Assembly (NCBI GenBank): GCA_963921425.1 | Contig: OY992838.1 | Coordinates: 14,818,001-14,882,000 of the forward strand | DNA length: 64,000 nucleotides | From: Dryas octopetala | Taxonomy: Eukaryota > Streptophyta > Magnoliopsida > Rosales > Rosaceae | Reading direction: 5' to 3' | Shown: one piece after another, positions 11,834 to 24,300 of the stretch | Numbering within the stretch: position 1 is the stretch's first letter | How the letters are laid out: each line of letters begins with the position of its first letter | Translations under genes and position numbers: made by a program | The notes under the pieces: model-generated | The model's database searches: none | The model's input: only the letters and a program-made list of their open reading frames with translations | Told to the model about the DNA's origin: nothing

Positions 11834-14800
11834 TGACAGGACCGCCCCCGGATTCCACCCTGAAACCCGGAGAGATCCTGCGGGAATCCAAATTCAAGGA
11901 AAATTCTACCGAAAATTCGGCAAAACCTCCTCTGAAAATGGACTAACCCAGAAATTCCAAAACCTGTTAAAAAGCACTTCTAAACCACAACCACCTCTAC
12001 CACAAGTAATACATAAGATCTCAAGCCCACCACAAGTAATACAACTCTAATCAGAGCATATCTACTCCTCTATACAATTATATCTCATTTTATTTATTTT
12101 AAGGGAAACCTTAAATCCTAATATATCTATAACTGGAGACGAGAACTCGAATGCCTCGACGTGGTACGGTCCGACCTCGGTGATCGCTACTACTTGGGGG
12201 GAACATCAAAAACAAAATGTGAGAAAAACTCTCAGTGAGTGGACAAAATAAACTTCAAAACCTTTCATTTGAAAACCATTTTATAAAACTGCTCGAGCTG
12301 AAAAATATCCAATTTTGAACTGAAAATGAATATTAATTGCAAACATCTTTGTAATGAACTCTTTAACAACTTATCCAATACCTTACATCATCAACATAAT
12401 TCCAATAGAAAGTTTCTATATAACAACTTCAACTTTGAAATTCCTTTTTGAACATGGAAAATAGTGAGAAGTAATAGAAATTATGTATCTTATAAGATTT
12501 CTAGCTAAAACCTCTTTTGAGTCTTGAACTGATAAAAGAATAACTAAAAATATTTTTTATCTTATAAAGTTTTTAGTAAAAACGTTGGCCATATAAGTAC
12601 CCATTTGACGGGCTCCACATTGGTACCGTACAAGACCGTCGCACCAAGTGGACCGTCTTCATAACCTTCCACCCGCACCGTCGCAACGCCGTCATGCGAG
12701 TGGACTTAGGGTGTCCTTTGTACCGTCGAATCGCCGTCATACAAGTAGACATACGGTGGCCCTTGTACCGTCGAATTGCCGTCGTACAATAAGCCAAAGT
12801 GTCATACATGCACGTAGACTACCCCCAAAGGGTGAGGCATCCCGGCACACGGCCCAAAGCCTATGTGTGTGCCGTGATGGGTCCCAAAGACCTATCTGTA
12901 TTTATACCTGTGGGTGAGGGTACTTATATGGCGATTTAGAAATCGCTCTGCCACTTTCTAAAACCATTCTTGTAAATAGATAAAATCAACGATTTCTTAA
13001 GCTCTTCACATCCTCAAATCATGCAATTAAGAAATCGTCTCAAAATAGTATAGCTCTTAAAACCATAAGCCTTTTAATATCAACCAATTTCCAAATCGTT
13101 AACTATTACCCTCAACCACAATCATCCAAAATCATTAACATCACCAATTCAACCATGACAATTCACAAAGATATAATTGAATGACTCAGCAGCAAATCAA
13201 TAAGTATTCCCTTATAAAGTTAATAACATCAGGGTATTATCAATCAAATGGGCAATCCATAGCAATCCATATAGTGCACTAACAGCCCAAAAGCATTATC
13301 AATTAATCTTGTAAAGCATAATCCAATACCCAAATAATCTTAAAGATGTTATTTTCTCAATTTAACCACAAGTATCCATTATGCATTACCAACAACTCCT
13401 ATAATCTAAAACACCGACATCATAACCAAAACAGCATCAGTTCAATCAATAACCAAATTCCACGCACACCAAAAATTCACATCAATGCATTCCACAGTAA
13501 CAGCAATTTATATGAGTAATACTTATACTCAATTGAAAACAACTAAACATAAATATTCATAATTAATGCTCTTTCACGACACCATTGCTCGGATACCAAA
13601 TCCGGCAGCATAACGGCATCGATAATAAGATTTCCCGAGCCTGTATACCTGTTAAGACCAGACAACCAACAATTCGATATACAGGGTTCACAATTTGGCC
13701 GTTCAGCAGCCGAAATGGGCGGTAACCACCACGCACGGTGGCTGCCCGGCCCCTAACAACATGCAAACACTTACCGATACGCAAACAGACCCTAGAATTG
13801 GCCTCTGGATGTCCTGGGGAGGCTGATTGACAAGGAAGACTGCTCGACCCGCCACCACCAGTGGCGGAGCTGGCGGTGGCAGCAGCAAAACATCACCTCG
13901 ACAAAAAATTTCAATCCAAAACAAGCCCAAATTCAGTCCAACAATTTACAAGCAACAAATAAAAGGATTTAGGACAGAAATTTAGTAACAACAACTCAAC
14001 CCGGCCACCACACGCGGAGGAACTCGGGGTGGCTGTGAGTTTCAAACAGGGTTTTTCTATTCTAGTGATAATTGAGTCAAACAAAGTACAATTACATGTA
14101 GAGGAGAGAGAGAGGATCAGTTTGGGTACCTCACTCGACGAAAACGCCGCCGGAAACACCAAAAACTGGCCGGAGAAGACAGCTGGCCCTGTGACTTCGT
14201 TTTGCGTGCTGCCGTGGTCCGATGAACGATCGGGAACCACCCCTGGACTCGCCGCGACGAGGGGGAGAAGACCCAAGTGGTCCGGCGTCGCGTCTTGGCC
14301 GGAGACGGCGGATCACCGTCGCTTGGGTTCGATTGGGTTTGGCCTGGATTCGGATTTTGGCTGAGTTTCTTGGTGATCCGAGACCAAGGGAAGAGAGAGG
14401 AAGGGACGGCGAGCTCGGGGAGCTTTCGTCCGCCTCCATCCGCCGCCGGACGCGCGCCCACGCGCCGGTGACAGGACGGCGGTGCTGAACAGGCGAGAGA
14501 AGAGAGAGAGAGTGTGTGTCGGGGTAAGAGGAGAGAGAATAATGCCCCCGAAAATTCTGGATTTTGGGTATTTAAAGCCCACACATGTAAAATTACGAAA
14601 TTGCCCCTCCCTTCAAATGTCCGTATCTCTCAAACCGTAACTCTGATTTATGCGTGCTTCGTGTCTACGAACTCGTGGTCTTGAGATCTATCCAGCGGAT
14701 CCGAAGTCAAAATCAAAGGTCAATTAATTTAAAAAGTCAACTTTAGGTCAATCCTGATTTAAAACAAAATTTAAAGTAAATCCAAAACCTTTTGAATTTC

Positions 14801-14915
14801 CGAATAAAATCTCAAATTTTTAAAATACAATTCAACATCCTTTTCAAAAACTTCTTAAAACCATAATTGAATAAAAATTTAAATTTCTAGTAGAAATTTG
14901 GGTCGGATCGTTACA
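11834..14915 (-). mobile_element. Large solo LTR, copy 2
   Basis: A 3082-bp copy lies in minus orientation: it starts TGACAGGACCGCC and ends GGTCGGATCGTTACA. The 5-bp duplication ttggg flanks it at 11829-11833 and 14916-14920. It belongs to the same family as 3170-5678. It has the same polypurine/CT-rich tract (about 14440-14545) and the conserved block near 12160-12210. A diverged minisatellite with period near 50 bp lies at 12620-12800. It splits the last exon of the TNP2 gene. The many short open frames at 13560-14584 are GC-rich LTR sequence, not convincing genes. Confidence 0.9.
12620..12800 (-). repeat. Minisatellite inside LTR copy 2
   Basis: Three to four diverged units share accgtcg...cgccgtca...gtagac-like spacing, with a period near 50 bp. 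The position within the LTR matches the minisatellite of copy 1 when orientation is taken into account, but the unit sequence differs. Confidence 0.7.
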
Positions 14916-17900
14916 TTGGGTATGGTCAAAGATGAATCCTCTTGATAGGCCACGTCATCCTGATTTTCTTTTTCCGGAATATCCCATATATTTCGATTTT
15001 GAATCATCTTAGCTACTTTCCAACCCACACCCGCCCTAGGATCATCCAGATAACATACTGGTTTCGCCATTGTGGCAAGAATAAATAGATCATTCTCATA
15101 CCATCAAGTGTTTGTGTTCACAGATATTAAGTCATAATCGAGTTTAATACTGTTGTTCCTATCCGGGTTTGTATTAAACCAATGACACTTAAATAACACA
15201 ACTTGAAAGCGATGCGAGTACAAGACTTGATGTACACTCGTCAGCTTGCCGTAGAAATCTACTACGCCAGTCTTCAAGTTCTCTACACAAACCCCGCTAT
15301 TTTGAGTGCTCAAGATGTCATCTCGTTCTACAGTTAAAAACTTAACTCCATTCACATTACATCCGGAAAACGTTTCAACCCATTGAATGCCACTCGCCAA
15401 ACTCATTAACTCCTTGTATAATGGCGAATTATCATCAGTCAACTTTTCCATCTGTTATAAGACAATGTAATTAATATATTACAAAAAATATACAAACATA
15501 TAAACGAACTGATCATTATTGTCAGTAATCACTTACATGTTCCTTAAACCATTTAGGAAACAATTCCCGATGCTTTTTCTGTACACGTTCCCTGTCCCAT
15601 CTTGGATAGTCGCGATTCATTAGTTCATCATGCTCAATGCGTAAGGAGTCAACTTCTTCGCAATTGTTGAGTATAAACCAATGAGCCACCTCCATATCGT
15701 GTTTCGAGAATTCAACAGCTGATTTAGGGGCTTCGCCAAATGGTCGTGTAATTTGGGAAAAGACAGAAAGTGTCTCATTTTTTTCACCACCGTCGTCGTT
15801 GCGCTGGGGCCGATTGAATGACGTCTCAACACTGCTGAGATACATTGCACAGTAGGTGATGGATTCATTTGCAATGTATGCCTCCGCTGTGGAGCCTTCG
15901 GGGCGTGCTCTGTTTCGGACGTACCTTTTGTAATTACCCAACATTCTGCAAATGTAAGTACATAGTGAGAAAACCTTTATGAGTAACATAGAGCTAAACT
16001 TGGAGAATAGTAACAAAAAAGTTTAGGAATTGTTACCTTTCTATTGGGTACATCCACCGATAACTGACCGGCCCAGCAAGAATTGCCTTTTGCGATAAAT
16101 GTATCATCAAGTGAATCATTATATCAAAAAAGGCCGGTAGAAATATTTGTTCAAATTTGCATAGGATGTACACAATCTCATCTTTCAATTTTGACATGTC
16201 TGACACACGCAACGTCTTAGCGCCTATATGCTGAAAGAACCTCGACAACCCAACAATCGGTTCAACCACATCTTCGGGCAAAAATTTTCGAATACCCACC
16301 GGAAGCAGACGTTGCAATAAAACATGACAATCATGACTTTTCAAGCCCAAAATTTTTCCAGAGTCGATTTTCACATTTCGTGAGATATTGGCCGCGTATC
16401 CATCTGGAAATTTAACCGATGCAAGAAACTTTAAGAATTCTTTCTTATCCCCAGGCTTCACGGTATAAAATGGATGTTTCTTTATCATTTTATCACCCTT
16501 CTTCGTTAACCACAAATGTTTCCTGATGCCCATTTCTTGCAAATCTTGTCGAGCCTTAATTGTGTCCTTTGATTTTCCCTCAATGCCCAAAATTGTCCCC
16601 ACCAAACTTTCGCACACATTCTTCTCAATATGCATTACATCGAGATTGTGCCTGATTTTCAACTTGGACCAATACTCCAACTCGAAGAATATCGACTTGT
16701 TCGTCCAATTTAGATATGCAGGTGACCTTGGCATATTTCGTTCTTTGTTAGAGGGATGTTTACCAATCCGACCAAATTCTAAGTTATTCAACTGCCTCAA
16801 GATGTCATCACCAGATAATTCTTTAGGTTTCACGCCCATCTCCTTTTTTCCGTCAAAGGCCTCTTTATTGTGACGCCATTTATGATCCCTCGGCAACCAT
16901 CTTCGGTGGCCCATATAACATACTTTACCACTGTGCCAAGCGGAAGTTATATCCTTATTACAAGTAGGACATGTCATATAACCCTTGGTGCTCCAGCCTG
17001 ATAGATTTCCATAAGCTGGGAAATCATTTATTGTCCACATGATTGCCGCACGCAAGGAAAACATCGTTCCGATGGACTTATCATATGTCGGCACACCATT
17101 TTGCCACAATTCTTTCAACTCATCAACCAATGGCCGCAAATATACATCGATCTCCTTGCCAGGGGATTGCGGTCCCGGAATTAATAGCGTCATAATTGTG
17201 AATTCTTTTTTCATGCATTTCCAGGGAGGCAAATTATAAGGAACGACGACCACTGGCCAAGTGCTGTGAGATGTGCTCATATTTCCGAATGGATTAAATC
17301 CATCAGTAGCAAGTCCTAATCTGACATTTCGTGGATCTGCTGCAAAATCCGGATATATCTTGTCAAATTCTTTCCATGCGCTTCCGTCTGCAGGATGTCT
17401 CATCACATCATCCTCAACCCGCTTATCTTTGTGTCATCTCATGTCACTTGCAGTATGTGTCGACATGTACAATCGTTGTAATCTTGGCTTAAGTGGGAAA
17501 TATCGCAACACCTTTTGCGGAATCAGCTTCTTTCTCTCTACAGACTTGTTCTTATATCTCGGCTCATTGCACACAGGGCATTTATCCTTCCCTTGGTGTT
17601 CTTTGTAAAACAATACACAATCATTCTTGCATGCATGAATCTTTTCATATCCCAACCGAGATCTTTCAACACCTTATTCGCAAGATAATGGGTTTCAGGT
17701 ATATGATTGTTCTTTGGAAGCATTCGTTTCAAAATCCCCATCAACTGATCATAACTTCGATTCGAATGTTGATTAAGTACTTTCCAATGCATTAACTCCA
17801 CAACAGCAGTTAGCACTGAGAACTCTTCACAACCAGAGTACAATTCCCGCTGAACTTGTTTCAACAATCTCTCATATATACTTATCAAACTCTTCTCTTT

Positions 17901-18321
17901 GGACTTCGGGTAACCCATCATCTTCATCCATATTATCGCTCTCTGTATCATCCTGATTGACTTCGTGATCAAGCGATGCATATGGATAATCATCGTTTAT
18001 TATGCCCATCACTTGGTCATTATCATCACCAACAGATTCAGTTGTTTGCAGAATTTTTCGAGCATCCGAGGAAGTCGAAGCATAAACTCTCGGTTCACCA
18101 TGATAATACCATGTCGTATAGTTGTGTGACATCCCATATTTTACCAAATGAATTCTAACTTCACGCACTGTCTTCCATAAACTGTTGTTACAATCTTGGC
18201 ACAGACACCTTATATTATTCTGAGCATTGACATGTTCCTGTGCAACTTGGATAAATGACTCGATCCCATACAAATATTCATCACTAACACGATTCGTATT
18301 ACGTATCCACTGTCAGTCCAT

Positions 18322-19480
18322 GATGCCTGTTTCCATATTACACGACAATTAGAAAAAGATTCGTCACCCTTCAGCATCTCCTTATGCCTCCGACAAGGGC
18401 CCTATCCCATTCGAGAATGCACATATGTGTCGTGGTTGTTGGCTTGCAAGACGTAGTTTCGATCTGGAAAAATTTCGACAGCATCTCCCTATGGTTCTCC
18501 AAGTGTACGACGTAGATATTTAAAACAAATATCTAGTATGCACTCGAAGAACACATAGGGAGATGTTGCCGAAATTTTCTCAGATCAAAACCACGTCACA
18601 TGAACCGTTAACCACAACACATAATTGTGCACTCCCAAACTGTCCATGGGTAATTTGGACAATTCAAGAATCATATTGGAGCGCAGTCACGCCCAGCGTC
18701 CATGAGCACATCCAACAGACTCTCGAACGGGTCTAAGGTGAATTTAAGTTTAGTGTACAAAGTTATCCACTGATAACTTCGCATGACTAGTTGAATGTAC
18801 AAAGTTATCGACTGATAACTTCGCACAGGCGCTTCGTGCCACATGACCTAACCCAGTACTCGAGGAGTGCTGGACTACGTCATCAGGAATTTTGCAATTA
18901 CAACTAAATTAATATAACATACAAACTAAACTATAATTAATCTAACAATATACATACAAGCATACAAACAAACTATTAAATTTTAGCATTTAAGAACATA
19001 CAAACTAACTAATCAATTTTATAATTAATTTTAACATACAAACTAATTCACTAAAAAAGTTTAATACAATTATATATGAAACATTAAATACTAAATCATA
19101 CAAAAACTTAACTAAAAGATGGATTAAACACATACCTCACCGAAAATGCAATTATCCTTCACAACAAATGCAACACTATCCTTCCTTCACCAAAAAAATA
19201 AATCATTGTCAAATATTAGCCCAACATCAATCTAAATTCAGATTTCATAACCAAACCACTAAATCCAAAAAAACCACAACATTAACTAATTACCACTAAA
19301 ATCAGAAATTTCACAACCAATTTATGCAAAATCCACAACAAGTGCAAATTGTCCAATCCTACAAATGCAAAATCCACAATATTAGAAAATATAAAAAACA
19401 GAAAATAACACAACTTAATTAAAATAACAGAAATTGAAGATTTAAAAAAAAAAAAAAAAAAAAAAAACATACCTCGGTCA
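18322..19480 (-). other. CACTA-1 region upstream of TNP2, with hairpin and paired repeat
   Basis: There is no gene here; it is the presumed promoter and leader of the element's genes. Two structures stand out. An imperfect hairpin has arms of about 55 bp (about 18455-18510 and 18545-18598), sharing catctccctatg and its complement. A 30-bp direct repeat (tgtacaaagttatc, one mismatch) lies at 18754-18783 and 18796-18825, each copy with an inner palindrome aagttatc...gataactt. The rest to 19480 is AT-rich, ending in a poly-A run at 19443-19467. Confidence 0.6.
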
Positions 19481-19489
19481 GCTGGTTTC

Positions 19490-19800
19490 GGGTGGGGGGG
19501 GGGATTGGGTTTCGGTGGGGGTGGTCTTCGGGGGAGGGTGGGTTTCGGAGGGGGGGGGGGCTGGGTTTCGGGGGGGTGGGTCTCCGATGAGGGGGTGGGT
19601 TTCGGTGGGGGAGTGGGTTTTCGGGAGGAGGGAGGAGGAGGGGGTGGGTTTCGGGTGGAGGGGCTAGGTTTCGGGGGGGGTGGGTTTCGGGAGCAGGGAG
19701 GAGGAGGGGGGGTTTTGGGTTTCGGGGGAAGGAGGAGGGAGGAGGAGGGAGTGGCGGCAGCCGAGAGCAGGGAGGGCGGTGAGAGCTGAGAGGAAGAGCA
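19490..19800 (+). repeat. G-rich low-complexity tract of CACTA-1
   Basis: This is a run of ggtgggtttcgg-type units with many G3-G10 stretches on the plus strand. A similar tract lies in CACTA-3 at about 52480-52780, at the same place relative to the subterminal repeats. The long open frame across it (Gly-rich) is compositional and I do not call it a gene. Many G-runs close together could form quadruplexes; that is inference. Confidence 0.75.
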
Positions 19801-19864
19801 CGGCGAGAGCTGAGAGGGAGTGAGTGAGTGAAGCTGAAGTGAACCCAGATTTGGGTTAAATTGA

Positions 19865-22165
19865 ACGACTTTGGGCGACGAACATGATTCCGTCGCCCAA
19901 AGAATCTTTAAGCGAGGAATTCATGATTTCGTCGCCCAAAGTCTCTTTGGGCGACGGAACATATTCGTCGCCCAAAGTAGTTGACTTTAGGGCACCGTTT
20001 TATCCCGCCAACGTTGATTTTTGGTATGAACCATGATCGTTCATACGTTCGAGCTCCAATACCAAACTTCTAGATCTCCAATTGACCTAATTTTTTGGAG
20101 AAATGATCTTTGAGTAGGAAACTAATAAATGAACGGTTCGGATCATTAAAAACACAATCGATATATAAGGTTCTACATATAAATCAGTAGATTTTACACT
20201 TAAATAATAAAGTTTATTAACTATTTCGTTCAAACCTTGTCGATTTAATAATTGTGAAGACAATAACGTCATTACAATAATCACACTCGTTCATCATCTA
20301 CGTTCATACGCAAAGATCATCCCTGCAAAAAATCGGCTCAATCAGAGTTCATCTAGCCGTTCGATTATGATTATAAAAATCATGATCTTTCATACACATT
20401 AAATGCTAAACCTAACTTCTACTCCTTCGATTGAGATAATTTTTTGTATGGATGATCTTTGAGTGGGGGACTAGCCAATGATCGGTTCGGATCGTTAAAA
20501 ACATAATAGAAATTTGAGCTTCTACATATAAATACACTTGAAGAGTATAATTCTATTAACTTTTTTGTATAAATTTTGGCGATTCAACAATTTGTGAAGA
20601 CTACAATGTAATTTCAAAGATCGGAACCGTTCATTTTATTCGTTTATACTGGAAGATCATCCCTGCAAAAAATCGGCTAAATCGGAATTCATCTCCTCCT
20701 TCGATTAGTATTAGAAAATTCACGATTGTTCATAAGTTCAACCACCGTTACCTAACTTATACATCTCCGATTGAGCTTAATTTTTGCAGGGATGATCCTT
20801 GAGTGGGGAATTAAAAAATGAATGGTTCGGATCATTGAAAACACGATCGACATATAAGGTTGTACATATAAATGAATGGTTTTTACACTTGAAGAATAAA
20901 ATTCTATTAACTATTTCGTTAAAACCTTGTAGCTTCAATAATTGTGAAGACCACAACGTGATTATCACGATCAGAGCCACCCATCATATACGTTCATACT
21001 CAAAGATCAACCCTGCAAAAAATCGACTCAATCGAAGTTCATCTACACGTTCGATTATTATTATAAGAATCAAGATCGTTCATACACCCTAAATGCCAAA
21101 CCTAATTTCTACATCTCCAATTGAGATAATTTTTTGCACAGATGATCTTTGAGTGGGGCACTAAGAAAGAACGATTCGGATCGTTAAAAACACATTAGAA
21201 AAGTGATATTCTACATACAAATACACTTGTCGATAGCTTTTTCATTGAAACTTTGTCGATTCAACAATTGTGAAGATTACAATGTAATTTCAACGATCGG
21301 AGCCGTTCATTTTATTTGTTTATACTCAAAGATCATTCCTGCAAAAAATCGCCCAAATCGGAATTTATCTACTCCATCGATTAGTATTAGCAAATTTTTA
21401 ATCGTTCATACATTCGAGCACCGTTACATAACTTTTACATCTCTAATAATCCTAATTTTTTGCAATGCTGATCTTTCAATGAGGAATTAAAAGTTGAACG
21501 GTTCGGATCGTTGGAAACACAATCGCATTGTATAAATAACATACATATAATTTGTACCAAAAAAAAAAGGGAATGAGCCTTGGGGCGAGGAACATACAGT
21601 TTCGTCGCCCAAAGGTCCTTTGGGCGACGAAACTGTATGTTCCTCGCCCCAATGAAGTTTGGACGACGAAATTTATGGTCGCCCAAAATATTTTTGGGCG
21701 AAGAAATCGTATCTTCGTCGCTCAAAGTTATTTTGGGCGAGGAGTATGCAATTTCGTCGCCCAAACTACATTGGGCGACGAAAATGTATATTTCTCGCCC
21801 AAACTAACTTTGGGCGACGAAAGTTGTTGTCGCCTAAAACATATTTGGGCGACGGAATTTCATATTCCTCGCCCAAAGTTAGTTTGGGCGAGGAATATAC
21901 AGTTTCGTCGCCCAATGTAATTGTGAATTATTTTTTTGGCGCTTCAATTTAGGCGACGACATAATTTCGTCGCCCAAAGTGAATTTAGGAGAGGAACATT
22001 ATGTTCGTCGCCCAAAGTATCTTTGGGCGACGGAGTTGTTCGTTGCCCAAAGTTGCATGATGTTGAGCGACAAATTTTTTGGTTCGTCGCCCAAAAGTAC
22101 TTTGGGCGACGAATATATGTTCGTCGCCCAAAATTTCGTCGCCCAAGTATGTTTTTCTTGTAGTG
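19865..22165. repeat. CACTA-1 right subterminal repeats and terminal repeat
   Basis: Gcgacg-type motif clusters at 19865-19990 and 21565-22150 flank a tandem array (20036-21540). The last bases are the right terminal inverted repeat. Units occur in both orientations, as at the left end. The numerous open frames on both strands are repeat artefacts. Confidence 0.88.
20036..21540. repeat. Tandem array of about 350-bp units in CACTA-1
   Basis: Starting points recur near 20036, 20385, 20725, 21080 and 21405. Each unit has the phrases gttcatac...cga, tgatctttgagtggg, gaacggttcggatcgtt, acaattgtgaaga and ctgcaaaaaatcgg. That is about 4.3 diverged copies of a 330-355-bp unit. The same unit recurs in CACTA-3 (53525-54480 and 54785-55450). 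Confidence 0.85.
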
Positions 22166-22225
22166 AAACATAAAGAGAAAACAAAAAAACAACATAGATA
22201 GATTATTAAAAAAAAAAAAAACAAT

Positions 22226-23259
22226 TTAGTTGGGAGGGACAATCCCATCACCAATCATAGGACCAAAAAAGTTCACATCCATGTCCGCAAAGAAATCTGA
22301 AGCTTCAAGATGGGTCATGTCCATTGGATCAGAAATGTCCATTTGATCAAATTGGTCAACATAGTTGGTCTCCGCATTTTTCTCTTTCTCTTTTAATGAA
22401 GCTTGATAAAGATCCACCAAATGTTTGGGCGTACGACAGGCCCTAGACCAATGACCATTCACACCACACCTATGGCAAACATTCTCAGAATGTTTAGTAG
22501 CTTTATTCATTGGACCTTTCCCTTTGGCATTGTTCCACTTCTGGTGGTGATGGGAAGTTTGGGTATTTTGGGACCCAAGTTATGGTTGTGACCACCACGA
22601 CCTTGATCACTGTGACGACCACTGCCACGACCACGACCACGTACGTGATGTAGTGGCATTCACTTCAATGAATGGTGTCGATCCTGTTGGACGAGATTGA
22701 TGATTCTTCATCAAAAGCTCATTATTCTGCTCAGCAAGCAGTAGGAGACAAGATATTTGATCTGTATATTTTTTGAATTGATGCTCTCGATACTGTTGCA
22801 GGAGCACATTCGAGGCGTGAAATGTGGAAAAAAGTCTTTTCCAAAATATCCTCATCTGTTATGTTTTCTCCACACAATGTCAGGTAGGAGCTAATTCGAA
22901 ACATAGCAGAATTGTATTCAGAAACAAATTTGAAATCTTGGAGACGCAAGTTGCATCCAATCATGGCGAGCTTTTGGAAGGATCACAGTTTTCTGGTGAT
23001 CATATCGCTCATTCAAATTTTGCCAAAGAATTAATGAATCTTTGACCGTCAGATATTCACTCTCAAGTCTTTCATGGATATGGTGACGAAGAAAAATCAA
23101 GGCTTTGGCGCAGTCCTGCTTGGATGTGTATGTGCCTTCCTTGATGGTGTTCCCAAGATTCATAGCTTCAAGATGAATCTCAGCATCCAAGACCCATGAG
23201 AGATAATTCTTCCCCGAGATATCAAGTTCAACAAACTCAAGCTTAGTCAAGTTGGTCAT
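22226..23259 (-). pseudogene. Copia gag remnant
   Basis: The minus strand starts MTNLTKLEFVELDISGKNYL at 23259, typical of the copia gag N-terminus (UBN2-type). It continues through LILWQNLNERYDHQK and FISEYN-like sequence to a CCHC zinc knuckle, CHRCGVNGHWSRAC, near 22470. A frameshift near 22960 and more near 22740 and 22600 split it, so it is not functional. The gag protein would form the retrotransposon particle. It stops at 22226, just inside the junction with CACTA-1. Confidence 0.85.
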
Positions 23260-24300
23260 TCTTGGTCTCTACATAATAATAAAATAATAATAAATTAGGA
23301 TCCATTGATACAATATTTAAGAACATAAAATATAAACTTCGGGTTTACAATGTTGGGATCCATGAACTTTTGGTTAATATTAATATATTTCAATGGACAT
23401 TCAATCTTCATGTTTGGATATGTGTGTCTAATTTAGAACTTCGGGTTCTTAAAAAAAAAAAAATAAAAAATAATAGAAACTTCAGGTTCCAAGAGTCAAT
23501 AAGCTTGAGCTGAATACAATATAATTAAAATTAGGAACTTCAGGTCCTATTTATTATTGATGATAAATATATATAATATATATATATATATACACACATA
23601 CATTTTGCATAAATGAACGTACAATACATAAATGTACAAATGAAAAGATAACATTTAAACAATATAAAATCAAACAACAGACAATATAAATAAATGATCG
23701 AATATTTAAAATATAGGTAAAGTAAAAACAAATACCATAAAGATCAAAGAAAATTGTAACAGACAAAAGAAAGTTCACGTTACTCAATAACAAATTAATA
23801 GCCAAATTTTCAGAATAAAAATAAAAGCTCTTAATAGATTTTAAAATTGATGATGAACCAATTATATGATTACAAATATATGGTGATGAACCCGAAGCAA
23901 AAGTAATGGACGAAAACAGTAGCACCTAGAAAACGAATTATACATAGACTAATCCATTTAAAAAACAATATATTAAAACATCCAAAAGAATCAAGTATAA
24001 AAAATGGCTATATTAGTTAGAGTAAAACAATCTCAAATGGATTAAACTTAACTGGAAGCACACGCATATGTAAAAATAAAGCAACACACGAGTTCAAAGT
24101 AATAGTAAATAAAATTAGAAAGATTAGTAAACATGCGAAAACTTGCACAATGGCACATTGGTAATCAAAAATGCAAAAAATTGCATTGTCCAAAATATGC
24201 TATCATTGCGACTTACAGTACAACATTGAAAAGAATAATAAACAATACTACGATGTAATAAGAAAGAAAATATATTAAGAGATTCTTTGTGCTGATAACA
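23260..24300 (-). other. Copia 5' leader region
   Basis: This is non-coding, AT-rich sequence between gag and the 5' LTR, with a TA/CA simple repeat at 23565-23600. Next to the LTR the minus strand reads TGTTATCAGCAC, a plausible primer-binding site related to the initiator-Met tRNA type. No other gene is visible. Confidence 0.6.

Larger units (their letters stand above)
11582..18321 (-). pseudogene. CACTA-1 TNP2 transposase, disabled
   Basis: This is the remnant of the catalytic transposase gene. The order on the minus strand is an N-terminal transposase-associated domain (18321 to about 17880, with CLCQDCNN), the Transposase_21 core (17655 to 16033, with ATDGFNPFGN, WTINDFPAYG and HIEKNVCES), a DUF4218-like part (about 16200-15540), a DUF4216-like part (15451 to about 14920) and an acidic tail ending at the stop 11584-11582. 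I see four coding lesions. There is a TGA at codon 3 (18313-18315). Two bases seem lost in a TA run near 17875. One base seems lost near 17658. A TGA stands where related copies have Trp (17434-17436). In addition a 3.1 kb solo LTR is inserted in the last exon (11834-14915); removing it with one ttggg copy restores the frame across the junction. The acidic tail (11833-11585) is made of GAT/GAA triplet runs. Confidence 0.88.
9032..22165 (-). mobile_element. CACTA-1, En/Spm-type DNA transposon
   Basis: The ends are inverted repeats: CACTACAAGAAAAA at 9032 and its complement ending TTTTTCTTGTAGTG at 22165. A 3-bp duplication aaa flanks it (9029-9031 and 22166-22168). Both ends carry many copies of a subterminal motif (ttgggcgacgaa and complement). 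Two minus-strand genes lie inside: a broken TNP2 transposase (18321 to 11582) and an intact first-ORF type gene (11478 to 9695). The length is 13,134 bp, of which 3,087 bp is a solo LTR plus its target duplication inside TNP2. The element itself sits in a copia retrotransposon. The 3-bp duplication, CACTA ends and TNP2 gene are family hallmarks. Confidence 0.95.

Noticed and set aside
13560..14584. Cluster of GC-rich open frames on both strands in LTR copy 2
   Set aside because: They overlap in several frames and match the CT-rich LTR part of the family; no recognisable protein.
19505..19789. Gly-rich open frame of 94 codons
   Set aside because: It is purely the G-rich tract of CACTA-1.
21435..22254. 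Many open frames around the gcgacg repeats
   Set aside because: They reflect the subterminal motif array in several frames and on both strands.
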